The translations under genes and the position numbers were made by a program. Of a stretch of DNA of 64,000 nt, positions 19,079-27,900 are shown one piece after another (positions within the stretch are counted from its first letter, which is position 1; each line of letters begins with the position of its first letter). Below the pieces are notes generated by a model that ran no database searches, was not told where the DNA came from, and saw nothing but the letters and a program-made list of their open reading frames with translations. The stretch is from Rhodocyclales bacterium (GTDB lineage: Bacteria; Pseudomonadota; Gammaproteobacteria; Burkholderiales; Rhodocyclaceae). The stretch is from NCBI GenBank assembly GCA_028292505.1, contig JAQGMF010000030.1, positions 1 through 64,000 of the forward strand, written 5' to 3'.

Positions 19079-19663
19079 ATGCACACTTCCAGAATCCTGA
19101 TTGCCCTGAGTTTGAGCACCCTTGTCACAACCCTCATGGGTGTTGTCGTCCTGCATTCGACACCCGCGCAAGCGGAAAAAGCTGACCGCGAAAAACCTGT
19201 GCGCATTCAGGCTGATTTTGCCCCCGTCGATGACCGGACCAAAACCATTACCCTGGAAGGTCACGTCAAGATTACGCAGGGTACGCTCGTGATTCTCGCC
19301 AACAAGGCTATCGTCACGCAAGATGCCGACGGCTTTCAGACCGCCGTAGCAATCAGCGGTGAAGGCAACCTTGCCCACATGCAGCAGAAGCGCGAAGGCA
19401 AGGACGAAATGGTGTACGGCGAGGGCGAACGTATCGAATATGACGCTCGCACAGAGAAGGCCAAGCTGATCAAACGTGCCTGGATACGCATGGGCGTCGG
19501 TAATGAAGCCTGCGCGGACAACATCGAATACAACGCCATGAACGAGACCTATCAAGCCACCCGCAATGGCGGCAAACCTGGCGATCAGGTAGAGATCGTC
19601 CTACCCGGCAAAACCGTACAGTCCGCTCCCGTTGCGACAATTACCTGCGAACGCAAAAAGTAG
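19079..19663 (+). CDS. lptA: LPS transport periplasmic protein LptA
   Basis: Periplasmic beta-jellyroll protein that polymerises into the LPS bridge. It has a signal peptide over about the first 30 residues (ALSLSTLVTTLMGVVVLHS), then an OstA_N domain with KTITLEGHVKITQGTLVILA and GEGERIEYDARTEKAKLIKR. 194 residues is normal. The start is 2 bases after the lptC stop. Unusually for betaproteobacteria, no lptB or rpoN follows; the next gene is a phasin with its own promoter. Confidence 0.93.
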   Translation: MHTSRILIALSLSTLVTTLMGVVVLHSTPAQAEKADREKPVRIQADFAPVDDRTKTITLEGHVKITQGTLVILANKAIVTQDADGFQTAVAISGEGNLAHMQQKREGKDEMVYGEGERIEYDARTEKAKLIKRAWIRMGVGNEACADNIEYNAMNETYQATRNGGKPGDQVEIVLPGKTVQSAPVATITCERKK

Positions 19664-19835
19664 TTTCCGTCTCCGTCCAGGAAAATGCACTGTTTTTGAC
19701 GCAGAGCACACACCACACTCATTCCTGCACTTGTCGCACCGCGACAATCGTGACATAGTTGCAGTGCGTCAATTTGCATTTCGATGCCTCACAACTGCTT
19801 GATTTTTAGCGATTTTGTCAAATAAATCGTCTTTG

Positions 19836-19848
19836 TGTGCAGTGCACA
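19836..19848. promoter_or_regulatory. 13-bp palindrome, candidate operator of the phasin gene
   Basis: TGTGCAGTGCACA is a perfect odd palindrome about 19842, ending 8 bases before the -35 box of the phasin promoter. PHA regulators of the PhaR family bind TGC/GCA-rich sites near phasin promoters in other bacteria, so this is a reasonable PhaR site; binding is inferred. Confidence 0.45.
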
Positions 19849-19856
19849 AGAAGGGC

Positions 19857-19884
19857 TTGACAAAATTCAATCTTTGTCTAAAAT
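19857..19884 (+). promoter_or_regulatory. Sigma-70 promoter of the phasin gene
   Basis: TTGACA at 19857-19862 is a perfect -35 box. After a 16-base spacer, TAAAAT at 19879-19884 is a near-consensus -10 box. The leader is about 80 bases and carries GAGGAGA 6 bases before the phasin ATG. The rest of the 305-base gap after lptA holds no gene. Confidence 0.75.
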
Positions 19885-19968
19885 TGTGATTGTGCGGCGC
19901 AACATATTCATCTTGGTAGCGCCAGCTTGTAGCTGTGTTCCCCACTGACCCCCTTGAGGAGATAGAAA

Positions 19969-20535
19969 ATGTTTGCAACCCCTGAGCAACTCGCGAGCGC
20001 CAACAAGTCGGCTGTTGAAGCGCTGCTGACCATCGCCAATACCGCATTCGCCAGCGTCGAACGCCTGGCTGCCCTCAATCTGAATACCGCGCGCAGCGCA
20101 TTGGAAGACAGCGTTGCCAATACCAAGGCTTTGTTCAGCGTCAAGGACCCACAAGAATTCGCCAGCCTGCAAGCCAGCCTGGCTCGCCCAAGCCTCGAAA
20201 AGGCAGTTGCCTACGGTCGCAGCGTTTACGAAATTGCTACCGAAGTGCAAGGCCAGTTCGCCAAGATCGCCGAAGGCCAAGTCACTGAAATCAAGCAAAA
20301 CATCGCTTCCACTCTGGACAAGGTTGCCAAGTCGGCACCTGCCGGTTCTGATGTGGCGGTGGCCGCAGTCAAGTCGGCCATCGCTGCCGCCAATTCGGCT
20401 TACGACAGCATGAGCAAGGCTGCCAAGCAAGTCGCTGAAATCGCTGAAGCCAACGTGACCGCTGCAACGGATGCAACCGTCAAGGCAGTCGGCGCTTCTG
20501 CCGCTGCTGCGCCGAAGAGCAAGAAAGCCGCCTAA
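19969..20535 (+). CDS. phaP: Phasin, PHA granule-associated protein
   Basis: Small amphipathic protein that coats PHA granules and controls their size and number. The 188 residues show the TIGR01841-type pattern: start MFATPEQLASANKSAVEALL, then helices with TIANTAFASVERLAALNLNT and AVAYGRSVYEIATEVQGQFA, and a C-terminal Ala/Lys tail (AAAAPKSKKAA). No signal peptide. It has a strong promoter, strong ribosome-binding site and rho-independent terminator, fitting high expression. It is encoded about 38 kb from phaC, so coordination would come through PhaR rather than an operon. Confidence 0.93.
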   Translation: MFATPEQLASANKSAVEALLTIANTAFASVERLAALNLNTARSALEDSVANTKALFSVKDPQEFASLQASLARPSLEKAVAYGRSVYEIATEVQGQFAKIAEGQVTEIKQNIASTLDKVAKSAPAGSDVAVAAVKSAIAAANSAYDSMSKAAKQVAEIAEANVTAATDATVKAVGASAAAAPKSKKAA

Positions 20536-20583
20536 GGTCAGGCAGCATCGTAGGATTTCTCCCGCAGCAGTCGCGGGCGATGA

Positions 20584-20617
20584 AAAAAGCCGCAGTCCTT
20601 CGGACTGCGGCTTTTTC
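20584..20617. terminator. Bidirectional rho-independent terminator
   Basis: AAAAAGCCGCAGTCC pairs with GGACTGCGGCTTTTT around a short TTC loop, with A and T runs on the two sides. It lies between the convergent phasin and CinA-like genes and can serve both. Confidence 0.92.
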
Positions 20618-20628
20618 TTTATGACGCC

Positions 20629-21393
20629 TTACTGCTGACTCTGTAAGGCCTCCATCTCGCACCACGGATGTCCACTACGCGAAATATCTTCGCGCATGGC
20701 CACCATCGCCGCCGCGACAGCCTCGGGCTCACCTTTGGCGCCGAGCTCGATATGCCGTCGTCCTTCTTTTCCGCCCAGGCTCGGCAAACTGAAAATCGTC
20801 ACGCCGAAGCGCGTTTGCCATGCATTCATCAGATCGAGCAACTGGCTTTCATGCGCGTGCAGCACGGCGATCGATTGCTCAGCCCAGGCTTGCGCGTGAT
20901 GCAGATGGCGATAGTGCGTGTCGAGCACCCATTCCATCATGGGCCAGGACATTTCCGGAAAGCCAGGCAAGAACCAGTGCTCACAAATGCCGAAACCCGG
21001 AATCCGGTTATATGGATTTGGAATAATCTGGCTACCGACCGGAAACTCGCCCATCACTAGGCGTTGCGCGTTCGCCTCGTCGCCAAAGCGCGCGCGAATC
21101 TCGCGCTCCGCATCCGCGTGCAGTGCAAGCTCGACACCGAGCGCTGCTGCCGCGCACTGACGCGTGTGATCGTCCGGCGTAGCACCGATGCCGCCAAAGG
21201 AAAACACTACATCGCCACTCGTGAAAGTCTGCCGCAACGTCTCGATCAGACGCGGCCGCTCGTCGCCACAATAACGCGCCCACGACAAAGCCAAACCGCG
21301 TGCCTTGAGCAACTCGACGGCTTTGACGAGATGCTTGTCCGCACGCCTGCCTGAAAGAATTTCGTCACCGATAATAAGTACACCAAACGCCAT
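20629..21393 (-). CDS. CinA/MoaB-like molybdopterin-binding domain protein
   Basis: A 254-residue cytoplasmic protein with an N-terminal MoCF-binding (MoaB/Mog-like) domain: LIIGDEILSGRRADKH at the start, FSFGGIGATPDDHTR near residues 65-80. This corresponds to the N-terminal (COG1058) half of CinA; the C-terminal nicotinamide-mononucleotide deamidase half is absent. The remaining segment (GFPEMSWPMMEWVL) matches the usual continuation of COG1058-only proteins. In relatives this domain has been linked to nucleotide pyrophosphatase activity or pterin binding; the real substrate here is unknown. It is followed on the same strand after the EI24-domain gene (17-base gap), so the two may be cotranscribed. 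Confidence 0.8.
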   Translation of the reverse strand: MAFGVLIIGDEILSGRRADKHLVKAVELLKARGLALSWARYCGDERPRLIETLRQTFTSGDVVFSFGGIGATPDDHTRQCAAAALGVELALHADAEREIRARFGDEANAQRLVMGEFPVGSQIIPNPYNRIPGFGICEHWFLPGFPEMSWPMMEWVLDTHYRHLHHAQAWAEQSIAVLHAHESQLLDLMNAWQTRFGVTIFSLPSLGGKEGRRHIELGAKGEPEAVAAAMVAMREDISRSGHPWCEMEALQSQQ

Positions 21394-21409
21394 GCTTTTC
21401 CCTTTGTTG

Positions 21410-22156
21410 TTACCCGGTCTTGTAGACGACTTCGACCATGCCGCGCGATTCCCTCAGTGCCTGCAAGAGATAATGCACGAAGGCCAGACCACTCAGCGCG
21501 GGCACGAAGAAATTGAATATCGGCACGAAAACCAGCACACCTGCTGCGCCCCCGATGAGATACAACGCGCCGCGATGTTCGCTTGGCAGGCGCTGCAGTT
21601 CGTGGCGGTCGGCATGGCGCATGAGAACATCATAACGATAGCAGCGTTGATTGAGCCATGCGCTCAGCATAATCGACAGCAGGACGCCCATGCCCGGAAT
21701 CAGCCATAGCGGCAAACTCAGCGCAGCGAAAACGATAAAAAGCAGGAGCGCCCATAAGGCGTTGGCGACACTGCCGAGTTGGCTGCCGCCGCGACGTTGT
21801 ACGAGGTCTGGATAGTCGCTGGCAGCCACGCGATCGAGCATCAAAGGCAACGCAACCACGGCAATAAGTACCGCAGCCGTCAGCAGCGAAAGCGGCACGA
21901 ACAACAACACCAGCATCACGTGCGCAAAGCCCGTCAGTACGAGTGCCTGCGCCGCGCCCGTAACGAACCAGTGGCCGACCCAGGGCCAACCCTGCACAAA
22001 TTGCAGCAGCAAGACAGCCGCTTCGGACCACACCAGCACTGCGACGACCAGCCATAGCGCGAACGCGATCAGTGTCGGCCACAGCATGTGCCAGAAAATG
22101 TCCGGCCGCATCAAGCTGCGCGCGGCACGCACCCAGGCAATCGCGACCTTACTCAT
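21410..22156 (-). CDS. EI24/CysZ-like integral membrane protein
   Basis: A 248-residue polytopic protein with the opening of the EI24 family (IAWVRAARSLMRPDIFWHML) and four to six helices (IAFALWLVVAVLVWSEAAVL, LVLLFVPLSLLTAAVLIAVV). The conserved C-terminal segment AALSGLAFVHYLLQALRESR is less typical and I read it approximately. CysZ homologues import sulfate, but no cysteine-biosynthesis gene is nearby and members of the wider family lack assigned transport, so no substrate is given. It lies 24 bases after the permease gene and 17 before the CinA-like gene, all on the same strand. Confidence 0.72.
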   Translation of the reverse strand: MSKVAIAWVRAARSLMRPDIFWHMLWPTLIAFALWLVVAVLVWSEAAVLLLQFVQGWPWVGHWFVTGAAQALVLTGFAHVMLVLLFVPLSLLTAAVLIAVVALPLMLDRVAASDYPDLVQRRGGSQLGSVANALWALLLFIVFAALSLPLWLIPGMGVLLSIMLSAWLNQRCYRYDVLMRHADRHELQRLPSEHRGALYLIGGAAGVLVFVPIFNFFVPALSGLAFVHYLLQALRESRGMVEVVYKTG

Positions 22157-22180
22157 TCGTTGTTCTCGCTGAAATCAATC

Positions 22181-24691
22181 TCAAGCCACCGAACGCAAAC
22201 CATCGACAACGGTTCTTTGCAGCAGGCCGCGCACGCCAAGCCAGCCGCAGGCAATCACTCCTGCGATCGCAAGCAGGACGTAGCCTGACAAGGCCAGCCA
22301 GTCAGGATCATAAGAAATATCAAACACCTTGATAGCCAGCACATAACCCGTTGCGAGCGCACCAATGCTTGCCAGTAGGGCCGACAATGCGCCGAGTACC
22401 ACGAACTCCGACAGCATCGCCGTGCGCAACTGCGGATTGCGCGCGCCCAGCGTGCGCAAGACCGCCAGCTCGTGTATGCGTTCGTCATGCGTCGCGCGCA
22501 AGGCTGCGAACAACACCACGGCACCGGCAACGAGCGCAAAGCCGAAGACGAATTGCACTACGCGGATCAGCTTGGCAGAGAGGTCTTGAACCTGCGCGAT
22601 AACGGCGCCCACATCGATCACCGTGAGATTCGGAAAGGCGCTGACCAACGCATTGATATCCGCGTCGCGACCAGGCGGCAAGCGAAAGCTGGTGATCCAT
22701 GACGTTGGCATTGTTTCCATCATGCCTGGCGCCGCAATGAAAAAGAAGTTCACGCGCATCGAATCCCAGTCCAGTTTGCGGATGCTGCCGACGGTGCCAG
22801 TGACGCGCTGTCCACCGATATCGAAAGCGACGCTGTCGCCAAGCCTGATGCCAAGCGTCTTGCCAACACCTTCCTCCATCGAGAAAGCGGGACCGGCGTT
22901 GTCGCCATGCCACTTGCCCGCGACAAGATTATTGCCCTCTTGCAGGACGCTGGCATAAGAAAGGTTGAATTCCCGATCTACCAAACTGCGTGCGCGCTCT
23001 TGCGGGTAATCTTCGACGCGCACGGGCTTGCCGCGCAATTCCACCAGCCGACCACGAATCATCGGTAACAACGCCACATCGGGCAAATGATGCACACGGA
23101 AAAAGGCTTTAAGTGGCTCGCGTTGTTCTGGCTGAATATTAAGTACGAACTGATTCGGCGCATCCGGTCGCAAACTGCGTTGCCAGCCACGCAGCAAATC
23201 GCCCGACACCAGACCCAGCAACAACATCGCCATCAGGCCAAGCCCCAGCGCGACGGATTGCACCACGCTCGCTGAAAGGCGCCTGTGCATCGCCGCCAGA
23301 CCGTAGCGCAAGCCCCAGGAACCGGAGCGCCCGAAGTTGCGATGTCGCGCCATTGCCAACAGGCTGAGCACCAGCCGCGCAAACAATGCAAATAGCATAC
23401 ATGCAGCAGCAAAACCCGCCGCCACCCAGGCGCCCAGTTTGAGATCGCCCGCCACCCACAAGAAGAGACCCAGCAGCACGACGGCACCTGTGGCCCAGGC
23501 CCCCAGCGTGCTCGCTTCGGGGCCACCCCATTCGCGACGCAGTACGCGCACTGGCGGCACGCGCGTCATGTGCAGGAGCTGTGGCGCAACGAAGCCGATC
23601 ACCAGTACGACGCCCACTAGCACTCCATGCAATATGGGTAACATGCTGGGCAAGGGTAGATCCACCTTGACCAATGGGCCGGCCAGGGCAGCGATGCCCG
23701 CCTGTATGACAAAACCGGCAAGGCACCCGATCACGGCGACACCGAGCCCGAACAGCGCGAATTCGGTGACGAACAAGCTTAGCAATTGCGCACGCCGCGC
23801 GCCGAAGCAACGCATCGCTGCACAACCATCGAGGTGGCGCTGCAGGTAGCGGCGTGCACACAGGCCTATCGCCACAGCTGCCAGCACGACTGACAGCATC
23901 GCTGCGAGCTGCAGAAAATGCTGGATGCGTTCGAGGTTGCCACGAATCTCTGGCCGCGCGTTGTCGATGCTTTCGAGCTGCTGACCGCCGCCAAGCTGTG
24001 GTTTGATCCAGGATTCGAAACGATTCACTTCGGCGCGCCCACGGGCATCGTTACCCTGCGCGGCGATCTGCAGGCGGTAGCGCACGCGGCTACCTTCCTG
24101 CATCAAACCGGTACGCGGCAAGTCGGCGGCATTGGCCATGATGCGCGGAATGAAGTTGAAGAAGCCGCTGCCGCGGTCGGACTCGAAGGTAATCAGCGCA
24201 CCGACACGCAGCTTCATATTGCCCAGACTCACCGTGTCGCCCGGCTTGACCTGCAGCGTCGTCAGCAAGCGCTCTTCGAGCCAGGCCTCACCCGGCGGGG
24301 GGACGCGCCCTGCTTCGCGCGACGGGCCTCCCATGCGGTCCGAAATTTTCAGGCTACCGCGCAGGGGATATTGTGATTCGACAAATTTGACCGCCGCGAG
24401 CTGTGCGAGATCGTCCGTACTGACCATGCTGGAGAAGGTCGTGGTGTTAGTCACGCGCAGGCCGAGACTTTGCGCCTTCAGTTGCCATGCCGGCAGCAAA
24501 GGCGCATCGCCCGACACCAGCAAATCGCCACCGAGCAATTGGGTGGCATCACGCTTGAGGGCCTGCTCCACGCGATCGGTAAAAAAACCAACGCTGGTCA
24601 GGCTCGCCACGGCTATCAGTAAAGCGATGCCCAGCAGGGTCAGCTCGCCCGCGCGCAGATCACGGCGAAGCATGGTCAGGGACAAGCGCAT
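22181..24691 (-). CDS. Large FtsX-type ABC permease (YbbP family)
   Basis: An 836-residue inner-membrane permease of an MacB/LolE-type ABC exporter. The start MRLSLTMLRRDLRAGELTLL at 24691 is the family opening. A first helix (LGIALLIAVASLTSVGFFTD) is followed by a large periplasmic domain (GDLLVSGD...), a first FtsX block in the middle (VVLAAVAIGLCARRYLQRHL), and a second at the C-terminus (LVAGAVVLFAALRATHDERI, VLRTLGARNPQL). YbbP partners the YbbA ATPase and TesA in E. coli; here neither is adjacent, so the ATPase is encoded elsewhere. No strong ribosome-binding site is seen; GTG codons just upstream are alternatives. Divergent from mfd. Confidence 0.85.
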   Translation of the reverse strand: MRLSLTMLRRDLRAGELTLLGIALLIAVASLTSVGFFTDRVEQALKRDATQLLGGDLLVSGDAPLLPAWQLKAQSLGLRVTNTTTFSSMVSTDDLAQLAAVKFVESQYPLRGSLKISDRMGGPSREAGRVPPPGEAWLEERLLTTLQVKPGDTVSLGNMKLRVGALITFESDRGSGFFNFIPRIMANAADLPRTGLMQEGSRVRYRLQIAAQGNDARGRAEVNRFESWIKPQLGGGQQLESIDNARPEIRGNLERIQHFLQLAAMLSVVLAAVAIGLCARRYLQRHLDGCAAMRCFGARRAQLLSLFVTEFALFGLGVAVIGCLAGFVIQAGIAALAGPLVKVDLPLPSMLPILHGVLVGVVLVIGFVAPQLLHMTRVPPVRVLRREWGGPEASTLGAWATGAVVLLGLFLWVAGDLKLGAWVAAGFAAACMLFALFARLVLSLLAMARHRNFGRSGSWGLRYGLAAMHRRLSASVVQSVALGLGLMAMLLLGLVSGDLLRGWQRSLRPDAPNQFVLNIQPEQREPLKAFFRVHHLPDVALLPMIRGRLVELRGKPVRVEDYPQERARSLVDREFNLSYASVLQEGNNLVAGKWHGDNAGPAFSMEEGVGKTLGIRLGDSVAFDIGGQRVTGTVGSIRKLDWDSMRVNFFFIAAPGMMETMPTSWITSFRLPPGRDADINALVSAFPNLTVIDVGAVIAQVQDLSAKLIRVVQFVFGFALVAGAVVLFAALRATHDERIHELAVLRTLGARNPQLRTAMLSEFVVLGALSALLASIGALATGYVLAIKVFDISYDPDWLALSGYVLLAIAGVIACGWLGVRGLLQRTVVDGLRSVA

Positions 24692-24851
24692 TTGCACTAG
24701 AAAATTCACGAAACGCACCACCCCATGTAAGTCGTTCTCAGATGAAAAAACACCCAACGCACCATGTCCATTTCGACGGCGGCTGATACCCGCAGCGAGC
24801 ACCACTTCCAGACCCGCCACACAGCGCTTCGTTCCGCAATAAACGGCAACG

Positions 24852-24857
24852 TATAAT
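24852..24857 (+). promoter_or_regulatory. -10 box of the mfd promoter
   Basis: TATAAT is a perfect -10 hexamer 77 bases before the mfd start codon; the -35 region (around 24827-24834) is weak. Confidence 0.45.
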
Positions 24858-24934
24858 GCATCCTTCACCGCACACTGGCCCAGGACCCGCCCTGACGCTA
24901 CTGAGCGGTGTCCTGCTTTTCGCATATCAGACCG

Positions 24935-27900
24935 ATGACCTCTTCCTTGCCCTCCTCCGTATCTTCTCACGTGCTGTTGCAACCTCTCGACAAGCCGAGT
25001 CTGCCCAAACCCGGCCAACGTCTTGATCTACCGCTCCTGCACGGTTCGGCCGACGCAGCAGCACTGGCACAACTGGCAGGCACGGGTCAGAAATTACTGG
25101 TCGTCACAGCAAATCCGCTCGACGCCCAGCGCCTTCAGGAGGAGATTGCCTGGTTCGCGCCGGATATCAAGGCGCACCTGTTGCCCGACTGGGAAACGCT
25201 GCCCTACGACAACTTCTCGCCGCATCAGGACTTGATCTCCGAGCGACTCGCGACATTGCACGCGATCCAGCGCGGCGACTCCGATCTCACGCTGGTGCCC
25301 GCCTCCACGGCGCTATATCGCATGGCGCCGCCGGCCTACATGGCGGCGTACACCTTCTTCCTCAAGGCGAAGAGCAAGCTCAATCTCGAAGGCCTACGTA
25401 ATCAGATGACGCTGGCGGGATATGACCATGTCACACAGGTGATCCGGCCCGGCGAATTCTCGGTGCGCGGCGGCCTGATCGATCTGTTCCCGATGGGCTC
25501 GACGATGCCTTACCGCATCGACCTGTTCGACGATGAGATCGACACCATTCGCACCTTCGATCCGGATACGCAGCGCACGCTGTTTCCCGTACCGGAAATC
25601 CGCCTGCTGCCGGCACGCGAATTCCCGCTCGACGACAAGGCACGCACTTCGTTCCGCCAGCGCTTTCGCGAAGCCTTCGAGGGCGACCCAACCAAGTCGG
25701 TCATATACAAGGATATCTCCAACGGCATCGCCTCGCCCGGCATCGAGTACTACCTGACGCTGTTCTTTGAAGAGACAGCGACGATCTTCGACTACCTGCC
25801 AAAAGACGTGGTGCTCGTTACGCATCGCGATGTGCCTGCGGCGGTCGACGCTTTCTGGGTCGAAGCCAATAGTCGCTATCGCTTGATGGCGGGCGATCGC
25901 TCGCGGCCACTGTTGCCACCGGACCAGTTGTTTCTGCCCGCCGCGCAATTCTTTGCGGCGGCCAAAGTGTTACCAAGACTTGCCATCTTTACGCACGGCG
26001 AAGCCGCTCGAAGCTCCCCTCTCCCGCTTGCGGGAGAGGGGCTGGGGGAGAGGGCTGCTGGGCAAGGCACGCTTCCCTCTCCCGGCCCTGCGGGCCACCC
26101 TCTCCCGCAAGCGGGAGAGGGAACAACAATGCCGCTGCCTGACCTCAGCGTCGAGCGCAAAGCCACCGATCCACTGCACAAGCTCAAGCACTACCTCGCC
26201 AATTTCCCATGGCGTGTGCTGGTGCTGGCCGAGTCAGCAGGCCGTCAGCAAACGATCAACGAATACTTCACCGAATACGGTTTGAACGCGGCAGCGAGCA
26301 CCGATCTGGGTGGCTTCCTGGCAAGCGATGCCAAGCTGTCCTTGTCGGTCGGGCCGCTCAGCAATGGCTTCGTACTGCCCGGCGCCAACATCGCCATCCT
26401 CACCGAGAACGAGCTTTACGCCAGCCAGGCACGCCCGCGCGGTCGTGGGCGCGACGGGCGCAAGACTTCGGTGGAAGGCTGGCTCAAGGATCTCTCCGAA
26501 CTCAAGGCGGGCGACCCCGTCGTGCATGCCAGTCATGGCATCGGTCGCTATCTCGGTCTGATTCACATGGATCTCGGCGAAGGTGACACCGAGTTTCTCG
26601 ATCTCGAATACGCGGGCGGCGATAAGCTCTACGTGCCCGTATCCCAATTGCATGTCATCACGCGCTATGCAGGTGCTGACCCGGAAGCCATCACCCTGCA
26701 CAAGCTCGGCAGCGGGCAGTGGGAAAAGGCCAAGAAGAAAGCCGCGCAGCAAGTGCGCGACACCGCCGTGGAACTGCTGCAACTGTATGCGCTGCGCGCT
26801 GCGCGCCCCGGCCACAAGTTCGACTTCAAGCAGCACGATCTCGACGCTTTCGCCGAGGGCTTCGGATTCGAGGAAACGGTCGACCAGCTCAACGCCATCA
26901 ACGCCGTCGTCGAAGATATGCGCTCGGGTCAACCGATGGATCGCCTCGTATGTGGCGATGTTGGCTTCGGCAAAACCGAAGTCGCGCTACGCGCAGCCTT
27001 CATCGCCATCGCGGACAGCAAGCAGGTCGCGGTGTTGTGTCCGACGACGCTGTTAGCCGAACAGCATTATCAGACCTTCGCCGACCGCTTCGCCGACTGG
27101 CCGGTGAAGATCGCAGAGATATCGCGTTTCAAGAGCGCCAAAGAGCAAGCGGAGGCGCTCGAATTGCTCGCTGAGGGCAAGGTCGACATCCTCATCGGCA
27201 CGCATCGCCTGCTGCAAAAGGACGTCGAGTTCAAACGCCTCGGCTTGGTCATTATCGACGAAGAACATCGCTTCGGCGTGCGCCAGAAAGAAGCGCTCAA
27301 GGCCATGCGCAAGGAGGTCGATATCCTCACGCTGACCGCTACCCCGATCCCGCGCACGCTGGGTATGGCGATGGAAGGGTTGCGCGAGTTCTCAGTCATC
27401 GCCACGGCGCCGCAGAAGCGGCTCTCCATCAAGACTTTCGTGCAAGGCTGGTCGAAAGGCGTAGTCCGCGAAGCCGTACTACGCGAGTTCAAGCGCGGTG
27501 GTCAGGTCTACTTCCTGCACAACGAAGTCGACACCATCGAGAATATGCGCGAGTCATTGACAGAGCTGCTGCCGGAAGCGCGGATCGTCGTCGGCCACGG
27601 TCAGTTACCCGAGCGCGAGCTGGAGCGCGTCATGAAGGACTTCACCTCGCAGCGCGCCAACCTGCTGCTGTGTACCACCATCATCGAGACCGGCATCAAC
27701 ATTCCGACCGCCAATACCATTGTCATCAACCGTGCGGACCGTTTCGGCCTTGCGCAGTTGCACCAGTTGCGCGGCCGTGTGGGGCGCTCGCACCATCAAG
27801 CCTATGCCTATCTGCTGACGGACGCGGGCGTCAAACCCACAGCCAACGCGCAGAAGCGGCTCGAAGCCATCACCATGATGGAAGACCTCGGTTCCGGTTT

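Noticed and set aside
23139-23861. 240-codon minus strand frame inside the FtsX permease gene
   Set aside because: It lies in another frame inside a confident permease gene and is Cys/Arg/Ala-rich without motifs.
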